A stretch of 64,000 bases of DNA from Panagrolaimus kolymaensis (Eukaryota > Nematoda > Chromadorea > Rhabditida > Panagrolaimidae), in NCBI GenBank assembly GCA_028622995.1, contig JAJQJQ010000004.1, positions 8,184,001 through 8,248,000 on the forward strand. Direction: 5' to 3'. The position numbers and the translations under genes were made by a program. How positions within the stretch are numbered: position 1 is the stretch's first letter; the number at the start of each line of letters is the position of its first letter. This document shows positions 51,087 to 61,900 of the stretch, in pieces. The notes beneath the pieces were generated by a model that worked only from the letters and a program-made list of their open reading frames with translations, searched no databases and had not been told where the DNA came from.

Positions 51087-54000
51087 AAGTTGATTGAATA
51101 AAATAATTACCTAGCACACAAGCTTAATAATTTAAAAATCTCGCCCTTACTAAATCGATTTAAATAAAATTCTTTTTTTTTCTGAACTTTATCTCATTTT
51201 TATGGCAGACAAAAAATTGTGAAGTTGGTTGAATAAAACATTAACTCTGAACAGAGGCTTACTAAATTAAAAATCTCGCCCTTACTAAATCGATTTAAAT
51301 AAAATTCTTTTTTTTTCTGAACCTTTATCTCATTTTTATGGCAGACAAAAAATTGTGAAGTTGGTTGAATAAAATAATTACTTAGCACACAAGCTTACTA
51401 ATTTAAAAATCTCGCCCTTACTAAATCGATTTAAATAAAATTCTTTTTTTTTCTGAACCTTTATCTCATTTTTATGGCAGACAAAAAATTGTGAAGTTGG
51501 TTGAATAAAATAATTACCTAGCACACAAGCTTATTAATTTAAAAATCTCGCCCTTACTAAATCGATTTAAATAAAATTCTTTTTTTTTCTGAACCTTTAT
51601 CTCATTTTTATGGCAGACTAAATTTTCTAATTTTTGTTGAATAAAACATTAACTCTGAACAGAGGCTTACTAATTTAAAAATCTCGCCCTTACTAAATCG
51701 ATTTAAATAAAATTCTTTTTTTTTCTGAACCTTTATCTCATTTTTATGGCAGACAAAAAATTGTGAAGTTGGTTGAATAAAATAATTACCTAGCACACAA
51801 ACTTATTAATTTAAAAATCTCGCCCTTATTAAATCGATTTAAATAAAATTCTTTTTTTTTCTGAACCTTTATCTCATTTTTATGGCAGACAAAAAATTGT
51901 GAAGTTGGTTGAATAAAATAATTACTTAGCACACAAGCTTACTAATTTAAAAATCTCGCCCTTACTAAATCGATTTAAATAAAATTCTTTTTTTTTCTGA
52001 ACCTTTATCTCATTTTTATGGCAGACAAAAAATTGTGAAGTTGGTTGAATAAAATAATTACTTAGCACACAAGCTTACTAATTTAAAAATCTCGCCCTTA
52101 CTAAATCGATTTAAATAAAATTCTTTTTTTTTCTGAACCTTTATCTCATTTTTATGGCAGACAAAAAATTGTGAAGTTGATTGAATAAAATAATTACCTA
52201 GCACACAAGCTTAATAATTTAAAAATCTCGCCCTTACTAAATCGATTTAAATAAAATTCTTTTTTTTTCTGAACTTTATCTCATTTTTATGGCAGACAAA
52301 AAATTGTGAAGTTGGTTGAATAAAACATTAACTCTGAACAGAGGCTTACTAAATTAAAAATCTCGCCCTTACTAAATCGATTTAAATAAAATTCTTTTTT
52401 TTTCTGAACCTTTATCTCATTTTTATGGCAGACAAAAAATTGTGAAGTTGGTTGAATAAAATAATTACTTAGCACACAAGCTTACTAATTTAAAAATCTC
52501 GCCCTTACTAAATCGATTTAAATAAAATTCTTTTTTTTTCTGAACCTTTATCTCATTTTTATGGCAGACAAAAAATTGTGAAGTTGGTTGAATAAAATAA
52601 TTACCTAGCACACAAGCTTATTAATTTAAAAATCTCGCCCTTACTAAATCGATTTAAATAAAATTCTTTTTTTTTCTGAACCTTTATCTCTTTTTTATGG
52701 CAGACAAAAAATTGTGAAGTTGGTTGAATAAAATAATTACCTAGCACACAAGCTTAATAATTTAAAAATCTCGCCCTTACTAAATCGATTTAAATAAAAT
52801 TCTTTTTTTTTCTGAACCTTTATCTCATTTTTATGGCAGACAAAAAATTGTGAAGTTGGTTGAATAAAATAATTACTTAGCACACAAGCTTACTAATTTA
52901 AAAATCTCGCCCTTACTAAATCGATTTAAATAAAATTCTTTTTTTTTCTGAACCTTTATCTCATTTTTATGGCAGACAAAAAATTGTGAAGTTGGTTGAA
53001 TAAAATAATTACTTAGCACACAAGCTTACTAATTTAAAAATCTCGCCCTTACTAAATCGATTTAAATAAAATTCTTTTTTTTTCTGAACCTTTATCTCAT
53101 TTTTATGGCAGACAAAAAATTGTGAAGTTGGTTGAATAAAATAATTACTTAGCACACAAGCTTACTAATTTAAAAATCTCGCCCTTACTAAATCGATTTA
53201 AATAAAATTCTTTTTTTTTCTGAACCTTTATCTCTTTTTTATGGCAGACAAAAAATTGTGAAGTTGGTTGAATAAAATAATTACCTAGCACACAAGCTTA
53301 ATAATTTAAAAATCTCGCCCTTACTAAATCGATTTAAATAAAATTCTTTTTTTTTCTGAACCTTTATCTCATTTTTATGGCAGACAAAAAATTGTGAAGT
53401 TGGTTGAATAAAATAATTACTTAGCACACAAGCTTACTAATTTAAAAATCTCGCCCTTACTAAATCGATTTAAATAAAATTCTTTTTTTTTCTGAACCTT
53501 TATCTCATTTTTATGGCAGACAAAAAATTGTGAAGTTGGTTGAATAAAATAATTACTTAGCACACAAGCTTACTAATTTAAAAATCTCGCCCTTACTAAA
53601 TCGATTTAAATAAAATTCTTTTTTTTTCTGAACCTTTATCTCATTTTTATGGCAGACAAAAAATTGTGAAGTTGGTTGAATAAAATAATTACTTAGCACA
53701 CAAGCTTACTAATTTAAAAATCTCGCCCTTACTAAATCGATTTAAATAAAATTCTTTTTTTTTCTGAACCTTTATCTCATTTTTATGGCAGACAAAAAAT
53801 TGTGAAGTTGGTTGAATAAAATAATTACTTAGCACACAAGCTTACTAATTTAAAAATCTCGCCCTTACTAAATCGATTTAAATAAAATTCTTTTTTTTTC
53901 TGAACCTTTATCTCATTTTTATGGCAGACAAAAAATTGTGAAGTTGGTTGAATAAAATAATTACTTAGCACACAAGCTTACTAATTTAAAAATCTCGCCC

Positions 54001-55447
54001 TTACTAAATCGATTTAAATAAAATTCTTTTTTTTTCTGAACCTTTATCTCATTTTTATGGCAGACAAAAAATTGTGAAGTTGGTTGAATAAAATAATTAC
54101 TTAGCACACAAGCTTACTAATTTAAAAATCTCGCCCTTACTAAATCGATTTAAATAAAATTCTTTTTTTTTCTGAACCTTTATCTCATTTTTATGGCAGA
54201 CAAAAAATTGTGAAGTTGGTTGAATAAAATAATTACCTAGCACACAAGCTTATTAATTTAAAAATCTCGCCCTTACTAAATCGATTTAAATAAAATTCTT
54301 TTTTTTTCTGAACCTTTATCTCTTTTTTATGGCAGACAAAAAATTGTGAAGTTGGTTGAATAAAATAATTACCTAGCACACAAGCTTAATAATTTAAAAA
54401 TCTCGCCCTTACTAAATCGATTTAAATAAAATTCTTTTTTTTTCTGAACCTTTATCTCATTTTTATGGCAGACAAAAAATTGTGAAGTTGGTTGAATAAA
54501 ATAATTACTTAGCACACAAGCTTACTAATTTAAAAATCTCGCCCTTACTAAATCGATTTAAATAAAATTCTTTTTTTTTCTGAACCTTTATCTCATTTTT
54601 ATGGCAGACAAAAAATTGTGAAGTTGGTTGAATAAAATAATTACTTAGCACACAAGCTTACTAATTTAAAAATCTCGCCCTTACTAAATCGATTTAAATA
54701 AAATTCTTTTTTTTTCTGAACCTTTATCTCATTTTTATGGCAGACAAAAAATTGTGAAGTTGGTTGAATAAAATAATTACTTAGCACACAAGCTTACTAA
54801 TTTAAAAATCTCGCCCTTACTAAATCGATTTAAATAAAATTCTTTTTTTTTCTGAACCTTTATCTCTTTTTTATGGCAGACAAAAAATTGTGAAGTTGGT
54901 TGAATAAAATAATTACCTAGCACACAAGCTTAATAATTTAAAAATCTCGCCCTTACTAAATCGATTTAAATAAAATTCTTTTTTTTTCTGAACCTTTATC
55001 TCATTTTTATGGCAGACAAAAAATTGTGAAGTTGGTTGAATAAAATAATTACTTAGCACACAAGCTTACTAATTTAAAAATCTCGCCCTTACTAAATCGA
55101 TTTAAATAAAATTCTTTTTTTTTCTGAACCTTTATCTCATTTTTATGGCAGACAAAAAATTGTGAAGTTGGTTGAATAAAATAATTACTTAGCACACAAG
55201 CTTACTAATTTAAAAATCTCGCCCTTACTAAATCGATTTAAATAAAATTCTTTTTTTTTCTGAACCTTTATCTCATTTTTATGGCAGACAAAAAATTGTG
55301 AAGTTGGTTGAATAAAATAATTACTTAGCACACAAGCTTACTAATTTAAAAATCTCGCCCTTACTAAATCGATTTAAATAAAATTCTTTTTTTTTCTGAA
55401 CCTTTATCTCATTTTTATGGCAGACAAAAAATTGTGAAGTTGGTTGA
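51087..55447. repeat. Region 16: homogeneous alpha array with 544-bp tetramer
   Basis: After a mixed start (to about 51.85 kb, with GTTGATTG, ATTAATTT and GACTAAA variants, and an alpha-beta monomer again near 52.29 kb), the rest is almost pure 136-bp alpha monomers of the TTACTTAG/CTTACTAATTT subtype. TCTCTTTTTTATGG marks 52,687, 53,231, 54,319 and 54,863: spacings 544, 1,088 and 544, each followed by one TTACCTAG monomer. CTTATTAATTT near 52,620 and 54,252 confirms a larger 1,632-bp (12-monomer) duplication. Other monomers look identical by eye, which suggests very recent amplification. Confidence 0.85.
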
Positions 55448-58400
55448 ATAAAACATTAACTCTGAACAGAGGCTTACTAATTTAAAAATCTCGCCCTTAC
55501 TAAATCGATTTAAATAAAATTCTTTTTTTTTCTGAACCTTTATCTCATTTTTATGGCAGACTAAATTTTCTAATTTTTGTTGAATAAAACATTAACTCTG
55601 AACAGAGGCTTACTAATTTAAAAATCTCGCCCTTACTAAATCGATTTAAATAAAATTCTTTTTTTTTCTGAACCTTTATCTCATTTTTATGGCAGACAAA
55701 AAATTGTGAAGTTGGTTGAATAAAATAATTACCTAGCACACAAGCTTAATAATTTAAAAATCTCGCCCTTACTAAATCGATTTAAATAAAATTCTTTTTT
55801 TTTCTGAACCTTTATCTCATTTTTATGGCAGACAAAAAATTGTGAAGTTGGTTGAATAAAACATTAACTCTGAACAGAGGCTTACTAAATTAAAAATCTC
55901 GCCCTTACTAAATCGATTTAAATAAAATTCTTTTTTTTTCTGAACCTTTATCTCATTTTTATGGCAGACAAAAAATTGTGAAGTTGGTTGAATAAAATAA
56001 TTACTTAGCACACAAGCTTACTAATTTAAAAATCTCGCCCTTACTAAATCGATTTAAATAAAATTCTTTTTTTTTCTGAACCTTTATCTCATTTTTATGG
56101 CAGACTAAATTTTCTAATTTTTGTTGAATAAAACATTAACTCTGAACAGAGGCTTACTAATTTAAAAATCTCGCCCTTACTAAATCGATTTAAATAAAAT
56201 TCTTTTTTTTTCTGAACCTTTATCTCATTTTTATGGCAGACAAAAAATTGTGAAGTTGGTTGAATAAAATAATTACTTAGCACACAAGCTTACTAATTTA
56301 AAAATCTCGCCCTTACTAAATCGATTTAAATAAAATTCTTTTTTTTTCTGAACCTTTATCTCATTTTTATGGCAGACAAAAAATTGTGAAGTTGGTTGAA
56401 TAAAACATTAACTCTGAACAGAGGCTTACTAAATTAAAAATCTCGCCCTTACTAAATCGATTTAAATAAAATTCTTTTTTTTTCTGAACCTTTATCTCAT
56501 TTTTATGGCAGACAAAAAATTGTGAAGTTGGTTGAATAAAATAATTACCTAGCACACAAGCTTAATAATTTAAAAATCTCGCCCTTACTAAATCGATTTA
56601 AATAAAATTCTTTTTTTTTCTGAACCTTTATCTCATTTTTATGGCAGACAAAAAATTGTGAAGTTGATTGAATAAAATAATTACTTAGCACACAAGCTTA
56701 ATAATTTAAAAATCTCGCCCTTACTAAATCGATTTAAATAAAATTCTTTTTTTTTCTGAACCTTTATCTCATTTTTATGGCAGACAAAAAATTGTGAAGT
56801 TGGTTGAATAAAATAATTACCTAGCACACAAGCTTATTAATTTAAAAATCTCGCCCTTACTAAATGGATTTTTAAAAAAAAAATTCTTTTTTTTTCTGAA
56901 CCTTTATCTCATTTTTATGGCAGACAAAAAATTGTGAAGTTGGTTGAATAAAACATTAACTCTGAACAGAGGCTTACTAAATTAAAAATCTCGCCCTTAC
57001 TAAATCGATTTAAATAAAATTCTTTTTTTTTCTGAACCTTTATCTCATTTTTATGGCAGACAAAAAATTGTGAAGTTGGTTGAATAAAATAATTACCTAG
57101 CACACAAGCTTAATAATTTAAAAATCTCGCCCTTACTAAATCGATTTAAATAAAATTCTTTTTTTTTCTGAACCTTTATCTCATTTTTATGGCAGACAAA
57201 AAATTGTGAAGTTGATTGAATAAAATAATTACTTAGCACACAAGCTTAATAATTTAAAAATCTCGCCCTTACTAAATCGATTTAAATAAAATTCTTTTTT
57301 TTTCTGAACCTTTATCTCATTTTTATGGCAGACAAAAAATTGTGAAGTTGGTTGAATAAAATAATTACCTAGCACACAAGCTTATTAATTTAAAAATCTC
57401 GCCCTTACTAAATGGATTTAAAAAAAATTCTTTTTTTTTCTGAACCTTTATCTCATTTTTATGGCAGACAAAAAATTGTGAAGTTGGTTGAATAAAATAA
57501 TTACCTAGCACACAAGCTTAATAATTTAAAAATCTCGCCCTTACTAAATCGATTTAAATAAAATTCTTTTTTTTTCTGAACCTTTATCTCATTTTTATGG
57601 CAGACTAAATTTTCTAATTTTTGTTGAATAAAACATTAACTCTGAACAGAGGCTTACTAATTTAAAAATCTCGCCCTTACTAAATCGATTTAAATAAAAT
57701 TCTTTTTTTTTCTGAACCTTTATCTCATTTTTATGGCAGACAAAAAATTGTGAAGTTGGTTGAATAAAATAATTGCCTAGCACACAAGCTTATTAATTTA
57801 AAAATCTCGCCCTTATTAAATCGATTTAAATAAAATTCTTTTTTTTTCTGAACCTTTATCTCATTTTTATGGCAGACAAAAAATTGTGAAGTTGATTGAA
57901 TAAAATAATTACCTAGCACACAAGCTTAATAATTTAAAAATCTCGCCCTTACTAAATCGATTTAAATAAAATTCTTTTTTTTTCTGAACCTTTATCTCAT
58001 TTTTATGGCAGACAAAAAATTGTGAAGTTGGTTGAATAAAATAATTACCTAGCACACAAGCTTAATAATTTAAAAATCTCGCCCTTACTAAATCGATTTA
58101 AATAAAATTCTTTTTTTTTCTGAACCTTTATCTCATTTTTATGGCAGACAAAAAATTGTGAAGTTGGTTGAATAAAATAATTACCTAGCACACAAGCTTA
58201 ATAATTTAAAAATCTCGCCCTTACTAAATCGATTTAAATAAAATTCTTTTTTTTTCTGAACCTTTATCTCATTTTTATGGCAGACTAAATTTTCTAATTT
58301 TTGTTGAATAAAACATTAACTCTGAACAGAGGCTTACTAATTTAAAAATCTCGCCCTTACTAAATCGATTTAAATAAAATTCTTTTTTTTTCTGAACCTT

Positions 58401-58900
58401 TATCTCATTTTTATGTCAGACAAAAAATTGTGAAGTTGGTTGAATAAAATAATTACCTAGCACACAAGCTTATTAATTTAAAAATCTCGCCCTTATTAAA
58501 TCGATTTAAATAAAATTCTTTTTTTTTCTGAACCTTTATCTCATTTTTATGGCAGACAAAAAATTGTGAAGTTGGTTGAATAAAATAATTACCTAGCACA
58601 CAAGCTTAATAATTTAAAAATCTCGCCCTTACTAAATCGATTTAAATAAAATTCTTTTTTTTTCTGAACTTTATCTCATTTTTATGGCAGACTAAATTTT
58701 CTAATTTTTGTTGAATAAAACATTAACTCTGAACAGAGGCTTACTAAATTAAAAATCTCGCCCTTACTAAATCGATTTAAATAAAATTCTTTTTTTTTCT
58801 GAACCTTTATCTCATTTTTATGGCAGACAAAAAATTGTGAAGTTGGTTGAATAAAATAATTACCTAGCACACAAGCTTAATAATTTAAAAATCTCGCCCT
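55448..58900. repeat. Region 17: mixed array with GACTAAA beta modules and a TGGATTT variant
   Basis: GACTAAATTTTC beta modules at about 55,559, 56,103, 57,603, 58,268 and 58,690. A tetramer is duplicated in tandem: 56,367-56,914 (548 bp) and 56,915-57,458 (544 bp), sharing GTTGATTG near 56,665 and 57,211. The 4-base difference is in the TGGATTT variant, which has five T and ten A near 56,867 but three T and eight A near 57,414. AATTGCCTAG near 57,772 and CCTTATTAAATCG near 57,810 and 58,492 are further markers. Confidence 0.82.
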
Positions 58901-61900
58901 TACTAAATCGATTTAAATAAAATTCTTTTTTTTTCTGAACCTTTATTTCATTTTTATGGCAGACAAAAAATTGTGAAGTTGGTTGAATAAAATAATTACC
59001 TAGCACACAAGCTTAATAATTTAAAAATCTCGCCCTTACTAAATCGATTTAAATAAAATTCTTTTTTTTTCTGAACCTTTATCTCATTTTTATGGCAGAC
59101 AAAAAATTGTGAAGTTGGTTGAATAAAATAATTACCTAGCACACAAGCTTAATAATTTAAAAATCTCGCCCTTACTAAATCGATTTAAATAAAATTCTTT
59201 TTTTTTCTGAACCTTTATCTCATTTTTATGGCAGACAAAAAATTGTGAAGTTGGTTGAATAAAATAATTACCTAGCACACAAGCTTAATAATTTAAAAAT
59301 CTCGCCCTTACTAAATCGATTTAAATAAAATTCTTTTTTTTTCTGAACCTTTATCTCATTTTTATGGCAGACAAAAAATTGTGAAGTTGGTTGAATAAAA
59401 TAATTACCTAGCACACAAGCTTAATAATTTAAAAATCTCGCCCTTACTAAATCGATTTAAATAAAATTCTTTTTTTTTCTGAACCTTTATCTCATTTTTA
59501 TGGCAGACAAAAAATTGTGAAGTTGGTTGAATAAAATAATTACCTAGCACACAAGCTTAATAATTTAAAAATCTCGCCCTTACTAAATCGATTTAAATAA
59601 AATTCTTTTTTTTTCTGAACCTTTATCTCATTTTTATGGCAGACAAAAAATTGTGAAGTTGGTTGAATAAAATAATTACCTAGCACACAAGCTTAATAAT
59701 TTAAAAATCTCGCCCTTACTAAATCGATTTAAATAAAATTCTTTTTTTTTCTGAACCTTTATCTCATTTTTATGGCAGACAAAAAATTGTGAAGTTGGTT
59801 GAATAAAATAATTACCTAGCACACAAGCTTAATAATTTAAAAATCTCGCCCTTACTAAATCGATTTAAATAAAATTCTTTTTTTTTCTGAACCTTTATCT
59901 CATTTTTATGGCAGACAAAAAATTGTGAAGTTGGTTGAATAAAACATTAACTCTGAACAGAGGCTTACTAAATTAAAAATCTCGCCCTTACTAAATCGAT
60001 TTAAATAAAATTCTTTTTTTTTCTGAACCTTTATCTCATTTTTATGGCAGACAAAAAATTGTGAAGTTGGTTGAATAAAATAATTACCTAGCACACAAGC
60101 TTAATAATTTAAAAATCTCGCCCTTACTAAATCGATTTAAATAAAATTCTTTTTTTTTCTGAACCTTTATCTCATTTTTATGGCAGACAAAAAATTGTGA
60201 AGTTGGTTGAATAAAATAATTACCTAGCACACAAGCTTAATAATTTAAAAATCTCGCCCTTACTAAATCGATTTAAATAAAATTCTTTTTTTTTCTGAAC
60301 CTTTATCTCATTTTTATGGCAGACAAAAAATTGTGAAGTTGGTTGAATAAAATAATTACCTAGCACACAAGCTTAATAATTTAAAAATCTCGCCCTTACT
60401 AAATCGATTTAAATAAAATTCTTTTTTTTTCTGAACCTTTATCTCATTTTTATGGCAGACAAAAAATTGTGAAGTTGGTTGAATAAAATAATTACCTAGC
60501 ACACAAGCTTAATAATTTAAAAATCTCGCCCTTACTAAATCGATTTAAATAAAATTCTTTTTTTTTCTGAACCTTTATCTCATTTTTATGGCAGACAAAA
60601 AATTGTGAAGTTGGTTGAATAAAATAATTACCTAGCACACAAGCTTAATAATTTAAAAATCTCGCCCTTACTAAATCGATTTAAATAAAATTCTTTTTTT
60701 TTCTGAACCTTTATCTCATTTTTATGGCAGACAAAAAATTGTGAAGTTGGTTGAATAAAATAATTACCTAGCACACAAGCTTAATAATTTAAAAATCTCG
60801 CCATTACTAAATCGATTTAAATAAAATTCTTTTTTTTTCTGAACCTTTATCTCATTTTTATGGCAGACAAAAAATTGTGAAGTTGGTTGAATAAAATAAT
60901 TACCTAGCACACAAGCTTAATAATTTAAAAATCTCGCCCTTACTAAATCGATTTAAATAAAATTCTTTTTTTTTCTGAACCTTTATCTCATTTTTATGGC
61001 AGACAAAAAATTGTGAAGTTGGTTGAATAAAATAATTACCTAGCACACAAGCTTAATAATTTAAAAATCTCGCCCTTACTAAATCGATTTAAATAAAATT
61101 CTTTTTTTTTCTGAACCTTTATCTCATTTTTATGGCAGACAAAAAATTGTGAAGTTGGTTGAATAAAATAATTACCTAGCACACAAGCTTAATAATTTAA
61201 AAATCTCGCCCTTACTAAATCGATTTAAATAAAATTCTTTTTTTTTCTGAACCTTTATCTCATTTTTATGGCAGACAAAAAATTGTGAAGTTGGTTGAAT
61301 AAAATAATTACCTAGCACACAAGCTTATTAATTTAAAAATCTCGCCCTTACTAAATGGATTTAAAAAAAATTCTTTTTTTTTCTGAACCTTTATCTCATT
61401 TTTATGGCAGACAAAAAATTGTGAAGTTGGTTGAATAAAATAATTACCTAGCACACAAGCTTAATAATTTAAAAATCTCGCCCTTACTAAATCGATTTAA
61501 ATAAAATTCTTTTTTTTTCTGAACTTTATCTCATTTTTATGGCAGACAAAAAATTGTGAAGTTGGTTGAATAAAATAATTACCTAGCACACAAGCTTAAT
61601 AATTTAAAAATCTCGCCCTAACTAAATCGATTTAAATAAAATTCTTTTTTTTTCTGAACCTTTATCTCATTTTTATGGAAGACAAAAAATTGTGAAGTTG
61701 GTTGAATAAAACATTAACTCTGAACAGAGGCTTACTAAATTAAAAATCTCGCCCTTACTAAATCGATTTAAATAAAATTCTTTTTTTTTCTGAACCTTTA
61801 TCTCATTTTTATGGCAGACAAAAAATTGTGAAGTTGGTTGAATAAAATAATTACCTAGCACACAAGCTTAATAATTTAAAAATCTCGCCCTTACTAAATC

